From: Labilithrix sp. | GTDB lineage: Bacteria > Myxococcota_A > Polyangia > Polyangiales > Polyangiaceae | Assembly (NCBI GenBank): GCA_019637155.1 | Contig: JAHBWE010000013.1 | Span: 62,001-126,000, forward strand | Reading direction: 5' to 3' | Length of the DNA: 64,000 nucleotides | In this document: in pieces, positions 1 through 11,813 of the stretch | Layout: the number at the start of each line of letters is the position of its first letter | Position numbering within the stretch: position 1 is the first letter of the stretch | The notes under the pieces: generated by a model | Databases searched by the model: none | What the model was told of the DNA's origin: nothing | Seen by the model: only the letters and a program-made list of their open reading frames with translations | Program-made: the position numbers and the translations under genes

Positions 1-126
1 GATCCGGACGCCGCGCGCGAGGAGCGTGAGCAGCACGCGCCGATCGTGCTCGGCGATCAGCGCGTCCCAGTCGGGTCCTCGATGCGGTGTCGTGAGCGGC
101 AAGGGGCCCTGGCGGGCGAGCAGCAT
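1..126 (-). CDS. N-terminal fragment of a probable ECF-type sigma factor
   Basis: Reading leftward from an ATG at 126, the frame stays open to the window edge and gives 42 residues. They contain WDALIAEHDRRVLLTLLARG, which resembles the start of sigma-70 region 2 in ECF sigma factors (an acidic/aromatic lead-in followed by an amphipathic helix). The gene is cut by the window edge, so regions 2.4 and 4 cannot be seen. It is divergent from dnaG with about 114 bp between starts. The family call rests on this short stretch only. Some other helical protein is possible. Confidence 0.45.
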   Translation of the reverse strand, partial: MLLARQGPLPLTTPHRGPDWDALIAEHDRRVLLTLLARGVRI

Positions 127-205
127 GGATGGAGAACGTGCAGCTCGGCCGAACATATCGGGCGGGCGGGAAGGTTGTGCATAAGCCGTGGGAAGTGCTG
201 CGAGC

Positions 206-234
206 TTGACCATCCGCGGGCGGACGCCTATCGC
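206..234 (+). promoter_or_regulatory. Sigma-70-type promoter for a probably leaderless dnaG mRNA
   Basis: TTGACC (206-211) and TATCGC (229-234) are separated by exactly 17 nt. The -10 element ends 6 nt before the dnaG GTG at 241, so transcription would begin at or very near the start codon. No Shine-Dalgarno sequence precedes the GTG. The -10 matches consensus at only three positions, so this is a prediction. Confidence 0.45.
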
Positions 235-240
235 CAATGC

Positions 241-2202
<1,962 letters not shown>

Positions 2203-2241
2203 GCCGACAGACACACGCCAAAGGAAAGAAACAACAGCACC

Positions 2242-4005
<1,764 letters not shown>

Positions 4006-4014
4006 GTCTCACGC

Positions 4015-4292
4015 AACGTCGGGGGCGTTGCCCCCGACACCCCCACCCCAGACACGGCCCTCGCGCGGAGCGCGAGGGTTGCTTCGCAACCGCATGCGCG
4101 GCCGCTTCTGGGGCCCCGGCCCCAACGTCGGGTGCGTTGCCCCCGACACCCCCACCCCAGACACGGCCCTCGCGCGGAGCGCGAGGGTTGCTTCGCAACC
4201 GCATGCGCGGCCGCTTCTGGGGCCCCGGCCCGAACGTCGGGGGCCCCCACGCCAGACACGGCTTCGCACCCGCATGCGCGGACGCTTCCGGG
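4015..4292 (+). repeat. Tandem 109-bp multi-hairpin repeat, 2 full copies plus a decayed third
   Basis: Copies begin at 4015, 4124 and 4233 with an exact 109-bp period, made of a 103-bp element and a 6-bp linker. Copies 1 and 2 differ by one base within the 103 bp; copy 3 is shortened by internal deletions. Each element packs consecutive hairpins. In copy 1 these are 4018-4038 (9-bp stem, loop GTT), 4058-4078 (9-bp stem, loop GGA), 4077-4091 (6-bp stem, loop TTC), 4090-4101 (4-bp stem) and a GGGGCCCC palindrome at 4110-4117. One inverted relative lies at 48699-48801. The array fills most of the 396 bp between rpoD and the next gene. The remaining ~110 bp (4293-4401) shows nothing but a possible -10 (TAGGCT, 4385-4390). 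The role is unknown; it could be a terminator, a REP-like element or a structured transcript. Confidence 0.85.
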
Positions 4293-4401
4293 CGGCGTTT
4301 GTCATTGACCCTACGCTCGATGTGCGGCGGCGGCGGAAATCGCGGGCGCGTCTGGTGCGGTTTGTCGGCGTGGAATTATCGCCGTAGGCTGATGGATCGA
4401 C

Positions 4402-5262
4402 ATGCGGGTGTCCGACTCGATCGCGATCGGCGGCGTGTTCGTGCTTGCTGCGTGCGGGCTCGACGTCGTGGGCACGCTCGTGCCGCCGGACGAGGTTCCC
4501 GCTGGCGGCGCGGCGTCGGGGCCCGACTCCGGTTCCGGCCCGCGCGTCGAGCTCGACGACGGCGGCTCGAGCGGCAGCGGCGGCTCGAACGGCGGCGGCT
4601 CGAGCGGCGGCGGCTCGAGCGGCGGCGGCTCGAGCGGTGGCGGCTCGAGCGGTGGCGACGGCGGCTCGAGCGTCGACGACGCCGGTGACGATGGCGCGAT
4701 CCTCCAGCCCGCGGATCCGTGCGGCGCATGTCGCGGCGCGGTCGCGCGCCGGCTCTGCGTCGAGGGGGCGTGCGTGGACGCGCATCGAGTCTTCGTCACG
4801 AGCACGCAGCACACGGCCAACATCGCCGGCGCGACCGGGGCCGACGCGGAGTGCGAGCGGCTCGCGAGCGCGCGCAACCTCGGCGGGACGTGGCGCGCGT
4901 GGCTCTCGGTGAGCGGCTCGTCTGCGAGCAGCCGCCTCGTGCACGCGACGATTCCGTATCGCCTCCTCGACGGTAGGATCGTCGCGAACGACTGGACCGA
5001 CCTCACCGACGGCGCGATCCGGACGACGATCGACGTCGACGAGACCCGCCAGCGGCTCACGGAGGCGCGAGAGGTGTGGACCGGCACCAGCACCGGCGGA
5101 AACCTCTTCAACGGCGGAGGCTGCGTCAACTTCTCGAGCGCCTCGAACGGATCGTTCCCTGTCGCGGTGGGCGTGACGAGCTCGACCAGCGCGGATTGGA
5201 CGTACATCTACCTCCAGGAGTGCAACCGCACCGATCCGCGCCTCTACTGCTTCGAGCAGTAG
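4402..5262 (+). CDS. Lipoprotein with Gly/Ser linker and DUF1554-like domain
   Basis: This is an exported lipoprotein of 286 aa. The signal peptide ends in the lipobox LAAC with Cys18 as the lipidated residue. Residues about 50-93 are a low-complexity linker of repeated GGGSS units. After a Cys-rich step (CGACRG), the C-terminal ~165 residues match the pattern of DUF1554 (RVFVTSTQHTANIAGATGAD, AECERLASARNLGGTWRAWL, then a DGRIVANDWTDLTDG block and a final YCF). This domain is known from surface lipoproteins of Leptospira and is common in myxobacteria; its function is unknown. The gene stands alone between repeats. TAGGCT lies 11 nt before the ATG and there is no clear Shine-Dalgarno site. Confidence 0.85.
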   Translation: MRVSDSIAIGGVFVLAACGLDVVGTLVPPDEVPAGGAASGPDSGSGPRVELDDGGSSGSGGSNGGGSSGGGSSGGGSSGGGSSGGDGGSSVDDAGDDGAILQPADPCGACRGAVARRLCVEGACVDAHRVFVTSTQHTANIAGATGADAECERLASARNLGGTWRAWLSVSGSSASSRLVHATIPYRLLDGRIVANDWTDLTDGAIRTTIDVDETRQRLTEAREVWTGTSTGGNLFNGGGCVNFSSASNGSFPVAVGVTSSTSADWTYIYLQECNRTDPRLYCFEQ

Positions 5263-5483
5263 CTCTCCGCCGCAACGGTTACATCGTCGAAATCGGTAAA
5301 AACGAGCGGTTCGTGCGCGCGAGGCGACGGCTCGTCGGAAGCCGCTCCGCCAAGCACGCGGAACCCCGTGGCGCGCGCCGCGCATGACCTGAACGAGGAG
5401 GACCGGCGGTCGTTCCACCCTCCCCGAAGGACGCAGTCGATACACGGCGATGGACGCCGGCGCGGCTGCGAACGACCCGAAAG

Positions 5484-6419
5484 TTGGTGCTCAAAGTGAA
5501 TCTCTCCCTGATCCGTAGCCGTTCGATCTTCGCTTGCCTCACGGTTCTCGCTGCTTCCGTAGTGGGGTGCTCGTCCGCTCCGAGCGACGAGCGTGTGACG
5601 CCGAAGATCGCAGTCACGAACCGCGCCTCGAGCGCGCTCGTCGCGGCGGAGATCACGTCGATCAACGGGACGTACGGCTCGGCGTGCGCCGATCATACGG
5701 ACGGCGATCCCTGGAGCGCATCGCCCAACGGCGGCTCGCTCGCCCATCCCGAGCTGTACGTCATCAAGAACAACGCCACGTGCCGCCTGACGGTGACGGA
5801 GGTCGTCGTCGGCAGCACGGTCTACGGCGCCGGCCCCGCGATCGAGCTCGCGCAGAGCTACGCCGAGGAGGCCTCCGCGTTCAAGGACGACGTGGAGGAT
5901 CCGGTCGACTTCTACGGCAACGCGAGGATCGACTCGCTCGCGTTCAGCGCCGACTTCACGATCGACGTCATCGTCTCCGACGACCCGAACACCTCGATCT
6001 CCGGCTCGAAGCAGGGCACGTTCGCGACGCAGTCGTCGACCGTCGTCGTGGGCAACGTCGACGCGCCGAACGACACCGTCGATCTCTCGGCCTTCGCGCT
6101 CACGACCGACATCGACGACGTCGTCGCCGAGGTGAGCGGCTTCGCGACGCTCAACGTCGGCTCGCGTCCGGGCGACGACTACGCGATTCACCACGGGCAG
6201 CTCAGCGGCGCCGCGTCGCCGGAGACGATCGCCGACGCGTACGACGCGGCGACGAAGAAGGGGGAGGTCGAAGACGGTCTCCAGATCGCGGCGGCGGACT
6301 TCGCGCTCGGCGGCGAGGACCTCACGAGCGGCCCCGCGCGTCGCACGCTCATCGTCCGCGCCACGGCGGAGGGGGTCACCTCCTATCAGCTCATCGTCCT
6401 GAGCTTCTCGAAGCCCTGA
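5484..6419 (+). CDS. Hypothetical lipoprotein, no recognised domain
   Basis: A 311-aa protein with a basic N-terminus, a hydrophobic stretch and the lipobox VVGCSS at about residue 29, so an outer- or inner-membrane lipoprotein. The mature part is acidic, rich in Ala, Ser, Thr, Val and Asp, and looks like beta-structure. It has only two Cys, at about residues 67 and 98, which may form a disulfide. The start is uncertain: TTG 5484, GTG 5487 and GTG 5496 are all in frame and none has a strong ribosome-binding site; GTG 5496 would give a more usual signal peptide. The 221 bp upstream hold no recognisable element. I do not recognise the family. Confidence 0.75.
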   Translation: MVLKVNLSLIRSRSIFACLTVLAASVVGCSSAPSDERVTPKIAVTNRASSALVAAEITSINGTYGSACADHTDGDPWSASPNGGSLAHPELYVIKNNATCRLTVTEVVVGSTVYGAGPAIELAQSYAEEASAFKDDVEDPVDFYGNARIDSLAFSADFTIDVIVSDDPNTSISGSKQGTFATQSSTVVVGNVDAPNDTVDLSAFALTTDIDDVVAEVSGFATLNVGSRPGDDYAIHHGQLSGAASPETIADAYDAATKKGEVEDGLQIAAADFALGGEDLTSGPARRTLIVRATAEGVTSYQLIVLSFSKP

Positions 6420-6432
6420 TCGCGAGCGCGCT

Positions 6433-8406
6433 TCACATCAGCGCGAGCGCGGCGACGGCGAGCGTCCCGATCGCGAGCGGCGCCGCGAAGAGGAAGAGGC
6501 CGAAGACGCTCGGCGCCTCGACCGGCGCCTCGATCGACGGGAACGCCGCCGTCGCGATCGCCGCTCCGACCGGAACGGGGCCCGCCGCCGGCATCGTCGA
6601 CGGCAGCCGCAGCGGCGTCGGGGGCACGCTGCGGACCTGCACGTGCGCGGCCTGCGCGTGCAGGTGCATCGGATGGAGCGGGCTCGACGGGGCCGGGTAT
6701 CCCGGCGGCGGAGCGTGCGGCGGCGGTTGCGGTTGGACCGACGCCGCGCGCGCCTGCTGTTGCATCTGCTGCGCGTGGAGATGGGGGTAGTACTCGTTCG
6801 GGTCGCGCTGATCGCGGAACGTGTCTGCCGCCGGCGGCGGCGCGAAGTTGCGCGGGAGCGGCGCGGTGTTGCCTTGCGGGTAGTACTCGCCGGGGCTGCT
6901 GGCGTAGGGCCCGCGCATCATCGCCTGCGTCTCGTCGGGGCCCGGGGGGAGCTGCGACGGGGAGGGGAAGGGGATCTCCGCGGGTGGGTCGTAGCGAGGG
7001 GCGGGGAGGCGTCCGAGCGAGTCCGGCTGCGGGAGCCCGTAGCCCGGCGGGCGGGCCTCCGGCGTGCGATCGGCGAAGCGCGGACGCTCGCGCGGCGGCA
7101 CCGAGCGATGGCTCGTCGGCGGGCGCTGGCTCGGGGCACGGCCGAACGTCGGCCGGTCGCTCCGCCGCTGCGGGACGAGATCGTCGAGCGACGGGACCGG
7201 CGCTTGACTGGTTGCACCCTGCATGTTTCGCGCGGTCGAGCGGGTGGTGCGCTGCGCCGGGACGGCCTGGACGGGCGGACGCGGAAGCGCGATCGCGCCG
7301 ACCGACTCCGGCAGCGCGCGCTCTTGCGGCGGCCGCTCCGACGGCGCGCGCCGCTGCGGCTCCGGCATCGCGCGCTCTTGCGGCGCGCGCGAGTAGCTCT
7401 GGCCTGGAACACGCGAGTAGCTCTGGCCTGGTCCGGGCGCCGGCGCGCGCGCGTAGCTCTGGCCGGGGCCGGGGGCGTAGCTCTGGTCCGATCCGGGCGC
7501 TGGCGCGCGCGCGTGGCTCTGGCCGGGCGCGTAGCTCTGGTCCGATCCGGGCGCTGGTGCGCGCGCGTGGCTCTGGCCGGGCGCGTAGCTCTGGTCCGGT
7601 CCGGGCGCTGGCGCGCGTGCGTGGCTCTGGCCGGGCGCGTAGCTCTGGTCCGGTCCGGGCGCCGGCGCGCGCGCGTGGCCGGGAGCTGGCGCGCGTGCGT
7701 GGCTCTGGCCGGGCGCGCGCGAGTAGCTCTGGCCGGGCGCGGGGGCGGGGACGCGCGAGTAGCTCTGGCCCGGTCCCGGCGCGGGTGCGCGGGAGAAGCC
7801 GCCGCTCGTGTTCGTGCCGCGGGCGGGGACGGGGGGCGGTCGCGCCCCTTCGGGGAGGATCGCGGTCGCGGTTCGCTCGTTGCCGCTGCGCTGGCCGGGG
7901 GGCACGACGTCGACCTGCGGTCGCGCCGTGCGCGCGGGCGCCTGGCGCATGAGGCCGTCGATGCGGGCGCGGTTCATCAGGCTCGTGGCGTCGTCGTCCG
8001 GCTCCGGCAGCTCGGCGGGAGGGAGCTGCGGCTTGCGCGAAGACGGCGGCGGCAGCGGCGGAGGCCGCGCGCCGGGCGGACGCGGCTGCGGTCCCGTCAT
8101 CGCCGGCTGGCGAGGGACCGGCGCGCGTGACGTCGCGTTCGGAGGAGGTCGCGGCGCGGCCGAGCCTCCCGCGGGCGCGCGCGCCGGCGAGATCGGCGTG
8201 CGCGCGATCGGCGGAGCGCCCGCCGGACGCGCCGCCGCGATCGGCCGGGGCGCGCCGAGCGGATTCCCGGCCGGCGCCGGTCGTCGCGCCGGCACGGGCG
8301 GCGGCCCCGCGATCGGGGGATGCGACGCATCCGGCGGAGCCGGGGGACGCGCGGAACCCGGGGAATTCCCGGGCGGCCGAGCCGATTCGCGCTTCACCGC
8401 TGCCAT
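6433..8406 (-). CDS. Pro/Ala/Arg-rich repeat protein with C-terminal membrane anchor
   Basis: A 657-aa low-complexity protein dominated by Pro, Ala, Gly, Arg and Gln. The middle (residues about 200-345) is built from tandem units; four successive 18-residue copies of GQSHARAPAPG(P/S)DQSYAP are encoded by a near-perfect 54-bp repeat. The only hydrophobic segment is at the very C-terminus (VFGLFLFAAPLAIGTLAVAA), which would anchor the protein with a long disordered cytoplasmic arm. No enzymatic domain is visible. The ATG at 8406 is preceded by TAGACT at a 6-nt spacing, which supports both frame and start. The gene upstream (8571-9776) has the same build, so the two may work together. Function unknown. 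Confidence 0.7.
   Translation of the reverse strand: MAAVKRESARPPGNSPGSARPPAPPDASHPPIAGPPPVPARRPAPAGNPLGAPRPIAAARPAGAPPIARTPISPARAPAGGSAAPRPPPNATSRAPVPRQPAMTGPQPRPPGARPPPLPPPSSRKPQLPPAELPEPDDDATSLMNRARIDGLMRQAPARTARPQVDVVPPGQRSGNERTATAILPEGARPPPVPARGTNTSGGFSRAPAPGPGQSYSRVPAPAPGQSYSRAPGQSHARAPAPGHARAPAPGPDQSYAPGQSHARAPAPGPDQSYAPGQSHARAPAPGSDQSYAPGQSHARAPAPGSDQSYAPGPGQSYARAPAPGPGQSYSRVPGQSYSRAPQERAMPEPQRRAPSERPPQERALPESVGAIALPRPPVQAVPAQRTTRSTARNMQGATSQAPVPSLDDLVPQRRSDRPTFGRAPSQRPPTSHRSVPPRERPRFADRTPEARPPGYGLPQPDSLGRLPAPRYDPPAEIPFPSPSQLPPGPDETQAMMRGPYASSPGEYYPQGNTAPLPRNFAPPPAADTFRDQRDPNEYYPHLHAQQMQQQARAASVQPQPPPHAPPPGYPAPSSPLHPMHLHAQAAHVQVRSVPPTPLRLPSTMPAAGPVPVGAAIATAAFPSIEAPVEAPSVFGLFLFAAPLAIGTLAVAALALM
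7391..7790 (-). repeat. Coding tandem repeats (54-bp unit and variants)
   Basis: Within the Pro-rich gene, a 54-bp unit is repeated about four times almost exactly. Shorter variants encoding PGQSY(S/A)R(A/V)PAPG flank it on both sides. The near-identity at DNA level points to recent expansion by slippage or unequal recombination. Confidence 0.8.
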
Positions 8407-8412
8407 CGCGCG

Positions 8413-8418
8413 AGTCTA
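8413..8418 (-). promoter_or_regulatory. -10-like TAGACT, 6 nt before the start at 8406
   Basis: Read on the minus strand, TAGACT is followed by 6 nt and then the ATG. No Shine-Dalgarno site exists, so a leaderless transcript is likely. This is one of the window-wide set of such sites. Confidence 0.5.
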
Positions 8419-8570
8419 TCACGAGGCCCCAGCCCCTTTCCCGAACGCGGCGCTCGACCCGAAGCAACAGCGCGGCGTCTGGCTTCGTCCGACGCCCACC
8501 CCGAAGCTTCGCGTCGTTCCCGACGGGGAGCTCCAGGGAGCGGGAGAAAAACCGTTTCGGCGCGGGAAGC

Positions 8571-9776
8571 TTACTGCTCGCGGTGGATCGGGATCGTGGC
8601 GCGCTTGCGCGGCGGGCGCGGTGCGGCGTGGGCGTGCGGGGTCGCCTCGCGCTCGCGGGCTTCGCGCGCGGGCGCCGGTGTGACGGGCGCGGGAGCGGGA
8701 GCGGGGTTGCTCGGCGGCGCGATGACGGTCGCGTTTGCGGCCATCGGCGCGAGCGTGGGAGGAGCGACCTCGACCGGGGGCACGAACGCGGGCGGCGGCG
8801 GGAACGCGGTCGCGGCGTTCGTGGTGTCGTCCGCCGGCGCGCTGCTGCGGACGACGAGGAACATCACGGCGAAGAAGAGGAGGACCGACGACGCGAGGAG
8901 CGCGATGCGATGCGGAGGGAGCCCCTGCATCTTCTGCACGAGCTGCTGCAACGGGTTCGTCTGCGGCGGACGCGGCTGCTGCGAGGGCATGAGCACCTCG
9001 GGCAGCGGAGCGATGAGCTGTCCTTGCGGCGGCGTCTGCTCGCGCGCCGTCAGCTCACGCGGCATCGGCTCGCGCGGCGTCTGCTCGCGCGGCGGAACGG
9101 TGATCGGCGCGATGCGCGTGCGCGCGGAGTCCGGCGCGACGATGACCGGCGTGGCCGCGGGCGTCGGGGCCGCGTCCGACATCAGCGCGGGCGGACCCGA
9201 CGCCGGCGCCGCCCCACCGTCGAGGCTCGGCCGCGGCGTGAGCCTGGACGCGTCAGCCGCCGGCCGCGCCATCGTCATCGCCATCGGCGGATCGGATGCC
9301 GCGGATGCCGGTCGAGGCATCGCGGCTCTCGGCGGATCGGATGCCGGTCGAGGCATCGCGGCCCTCGGCGGGTCGGACGCGGGCCGCGCCATCGCCATCG
9401 GCGGATCGGATGCCAGTCGAGGCACGGCTACCCTCGGCGGGTCGGAAGCAGCGGCCGTCGGTGGATCGGAGGTTGGGCGCGGGACCTTCTTCATGCCGAC
9501 GGGGGTGGCCATGTCCTCGTCGAAGGCGACGCGCTTCTGGCCGCGCAGGACGGTCTCGAGCGAGTCGTCGAAGTCGTCCACGACCTCCGGTCGTTTTCCG
9601 GTCTCCGCGAGGTCGTCGTGATCAGGGTCGTCGTGGTCGGCTCGCGCCACGGTCGCGGTCGACTCGGAGTCGTTCCCGAGGAGGCCGAGCGCCTTCGCCG
9701 ATCCTGCGTTCCACGCCGTCGGGGCCGGGGCGGCGTTGCCCTCGGCGAAGGACGGTCGAGATACGCGCGGAAGCAC
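8571..9776 (-). CDS. SDPP-repeat single-pass membrane protein
   Basis: A 401-aa protein from a GTG at 9776, chosen because AGGAAGG lies 6-7 nt before it; an ATG at 9797 is a weaker alternative. The N-terminal ~80 residues are the least repetitive (DDFDDSLETVLRGQKRVAFD). Residues about 100-170 are degenerate repeats of the type (M/A)xRxASDPP. A single membrane helix follows the basic patch LPPHRIA (IALLASSVLLFFAVMFLVV), and the C-terminus is Pro/Ala-rich with a basic tail. This arrangement, a disordered cytoplasmic arm plus one helix, resembles the protein encoded 164 bp downstream. The long minus-strand frame continuing beyond 9797 overlaps a divergent lipoprotein and is not real. Function unknown. 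Confidence 0.65.
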   Translation of the reverse strand: MLPRVSRPSFAEGNAAPAPTAWNAGSAKALGLLGNDSESTATVARADHDDPDHDDLAETGKRPEVVDDFDDSLETVLRGQKRVAFDEDMATPVGMKKVPRPTSDPPTAAASDPPRVAVPRLASDPPMAMARPASDPPRAAMPRPASDPPRAAMPRPASAASDPPMAMTMARPAADASRLTPRPSLDGGAAPASGPPALMSDAAPTPAATPVIVAPDSARTRIAPITVPPREQTPREPMPRELTAREQTPPQGQLIAPLPEVLMPSQQPRPPQTNPLQQLVQKMQGLPPHRIALLASSVLLFFAVMFLVVRSSAPADDTTNAATAFPPPPAFVPPVEVAPPTLAPMAANATVIAPPSNPAPAPAPVTPAPAREAREREATPHAHAAPRPPRKRATIPIHREQ

Positions 9777-9845
9777 GGGCCACCTTCCTGCACACATGGT
9801 GCCGAGCCATCGCATCCATTCCGACCGGGGCACGGATCGTCCATG

Positions 9846-9851
9846 TAGGCT
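9846..9851 (+). promoter_or_regulatory. -10-like TAGGCT upstream of 9861
   Basis: TAGGCT lies 9 nt before the ATG of the Cys-rich lipoprotein, with no Shine-Dalgarno site between. A short-leader or leaderless transcript is likely. Confidence 0.4.
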
Positions 9852-9860
9852 CCGATCGCC

Positions 9861-10478
9861 ATGCGTCGGGTCGCGCTCGCCGTCCTCGCCGTCGTGCTCG
9901 GCGGATGCGAGCGTGGCTGCCTCGCGCGTTGGTTGGCGGAACAGGAGAGCTCGCCGGAGCCGGCGGCGTCGACCGCGCGCGGGATCGATCTCACCGGCAC
10001 CGACTGCTCCGACGGCCTCCTCCGCTGTCGCGCCGGCGCCGTCGAGGCGTCGCGCGTCGCGCATCTCCCTGGCAGTTGTGTCAAGGGCGTGAACCCTGAA
10101 AAAACAGGGGCCGCGTGCGTGTGTCCCTGGGACGTCGTCGCGACGTGCGCGAGCGGCTGCGCCGACGAGGAGGTCGAGGTGACGTCGTCGAGCGACGTGG
10201 TCGCGCGCCAGCTCTGTCGCCCAGCGACCCCTGTCGCTCGACCGGTGCTCGGGGAAGACGACGCCTCGATCGACGTGTGCTCGGACGACGGCTTCACGTG
10301 CCGCGCGTCCATCGTCCGTGCGTGCGACGGAGCGGGCATGGCGTCGCGTCCGCTCGCGCGCTGCATCCACGGATGCGCGCTGGACGTGGCCGTCGAAATC
10401 GCGGGGGATGGACCGGCGAGGAACCCGGCTGGGGTGATCGCGATCCTGTGTCGACGCAGCGACGCTGAACGGCCGTAG
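9861..10478 (+). CDS. Cys-rich lipoprotein, unknown function
   Basis: A 205-aa exported lipoprotein with signal MRRVALAVLAVVLGGC (lipidated Cys16). The mature part holds fifteen more Cys in loosely spaced pairs (for example CVCPWDVVATCASGCAD and CSDDGFTCRASIVRAC), which suggests a disulfide-knotted extracytoplasmic domain. The pattern recurs twice, so the protein may consist of two small repeated modules. It is divergent from the SDPP-repeat protein with 84 bp between starts. I do not recognise a family beyond the Cys-rich lipoproteins typical of Polyangia. Confidence 0.75.
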   Translation: MRRVALAVLAVVLGGCERGCLARWLAEQESSPEPAASTARGIDLTGTDCSDGLLRCRAGAVEASRVAHLPGSCVKGVNPEKTGAACVCPWDVVATCASGCADEEVEVTSSSDVVARQLCRPATPVARPVLGEDDASIDVCSDDGFTCRASIVRACDGAGMASRPLARCIHGCALDVAVEIAGDGPARNPAGVIAILCRRSDAERP

Positions 10479-10802
10479 GCATCCGCCGATGCGCAGCACG
10501 ACGTGAGCTGCGAAGGCCGGCACGCAGAACGCGATGACACCGTCGTCCTCGTGACACGTCACGACCCGCGACCGCTCCCTACCTTGCCGTTCCTCGACGC
10601 AGGAAAGGTGACGTCGTCGGTTCCGATTTCGTACGATTTTTCTCGCGGTGGCAGCGCGCCTTCGCAGCACCTACGTGTCTGAAGATGGCGTGTTTGTAGC
10701 GCGTTTCGCGTGCGCGCTTCGCGCCGGCGCTTCACCGCGTGGAGCGCGCTCGTGTTGGCGAGGTGCTTGCTTATGGAAGTGTTCGGGGAAGGCGGACGAC
10801 TC
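10479..10802 (+). other. 324-bp intergenic region without a recognised gene
   Basis: It separates the Cys-rich lipoprotein from the SUMF1-domain gene. The open frame continues back to 10710 from the SUMF1 gene, but that stretch shows no signal-peptide-like or conserved sequence. No convincing terminator, sigma-54 site or RNA gene was seen. Confidence 0.5.
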
Positions 10803-11795
10803 ATGAATCGCGCGAAGCTTGGCTCAGCTCTCTTCATCGCCGGTGTGCTCTTCGCTCTCACGTCTCCGCGCAACGCGGTCGAGAGCGAGCCGACGGCTGC
10901 GTTGGCGCTCACGAACGCGAACGCGAACGCGAGCACGAACGGCAATGGCAACAGCGACGACGCGGAGCCCGCCGCGCTCGCGAACGCGGGCCTGAAGGCG
11001 ATCGCGGCGCCGGAGATCGGCACGAGCGGCGCGTGCGGCGAGGGGATGCTCGAAGTCGAGGGCGACTACTGCGCCGAGGTCGAGCAGAAGTGCACGCGGT
11101 ACATCGATCCCGAGGGCGTGTTCCCGCGTCGCTGCGCCGAGTTCGCGCCGACGTCGAAGTGCCAGGGCAAGACGACGAAGAAGCACTTCTGCATCGACAA
11201 GTACGAGTGGCCGAACAAGGCCGGCGTCGATCCCGTCGTCATGAAGACGTGGTACGAGGCGCGCGACGCCTGCGCCGGCGCCGGCAAGCGCCTCTGCGGC
11301 GACAGCGAGTGGACGCTCGCGTGCGAGGGCCAGGAGCGTCTCCCGTACCCGTACGGCTACGACCGCAACTCGGAGGCGTGCAACATCGACAAGCCGCATC
11401 CGGACGTGAACGAGAAGGCGCTCGGCTCCTCCGACCCGAAGGTGCGCGAGGCGGAGGCGAAGCGCCTCTGGCAGGGCGAGGCGAGCGGCTCGCGCCCGTC
11501 GTGCGTGAGCCCGTACGGCGTCATGGACATGACCGGCAACGTCGACGAGTGGGTCGTCAACGAGAGCGGCGTCCCGTACAAGAGCGGCCTCAAGGGCGGT
11601 TACTGGGGCCCGGTCCGCGACCGCTGCCGCCCCGAGACGACCATCCACTCCGAGGGCTTCTCGTTCTACCAGATCGGCTTCCGCTGCTGCTCCGACGTCC
11701 CGAACGCCGCCCCGTCCGCGGACGCGAAGCCGACCGGCGGCACCTCGGCCCCGAGCACGAAGACCCCCGCACCGGCCTCCTCCGTCGGCAGCTGA
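10803..11795 (+). CDS. Exported SUMF1/FGE-type (formylglycine-generating-enzyme sulfatase) domain protein
   Basis: A 330-aa protein from ATG 10803, with GGGGAAGG 9-16 nt upstream and a signal peptide just after (MNRAKLGSALFIAGVLFAL). Residues about 100-295 form a SUMF1-fold domain. It shows the typical FCIDKYEWPN opening, WYEARDACAGAGKRLC, the DMTGNVDEWV signature and a final GFRCC. The C-terminus is a Pro/Ser/Thr tail. In formylglycine-generating enzymes this fold oxidises a sulfatase Cys. In myxobacteria, however, many exported copies lack a known substrate and sit near kinases, so catalysis cannot be assumed. The Asn/Ala-rich run near residues 30-50 is a low-complexity linker. Converges with the 11814-13478 lipoprotein. 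Confidence 0.88.
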   Translation: MNRAKLGSALFIAGVLFALTSPRNAVESEPTAALALTNANANASTNGNGNSDDAEPAALANAGLKAIAAPEIGTSGACGEGMLEVEGDYCAEVEQKCTRYIDPEGVFPRRCAEFAPTSKCQGKTTKKHFCIDKYEWPNKAGVDPVVMKTWYEARDACAGAGKRLCGDSEWTLACEGQERLPYPYGYDRNSEACNIDKPHPDVNEKALGSSDPKVREAEAKRLWQGEASGSRPSCVSPYGVMDMTGNVDEWVVNESGVPYKSGLKGGYWGPVRDRCRPETTIHSEGFSFYQIGFRCCSDVPNAAPSADAKPTGGTSAPSTKTPAPASSVGS

Positions 11796-11813
11796 CACGA
11801 CACCCCGCGCGGT

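Noticed and set aside
4015..4292. CRISPR array
   Set aside because: The period is 109 bp with nearly identical whole units and no unique spacers.
9798..10670. Upstream extension of the SDPP-repeat gene
   Set aside because: It overlaps the divergent Cys-rich lipoprotein, and a good Shine-Dalgarno site marks the start at 9776.
10655..10675. Sigma-54 promoter TGGCAG...TTCGCA before the SUMF1 gene
   Set aside because: The distance between the GG and GC elements is two bases too long, and no sigma-54 activator is nearby.
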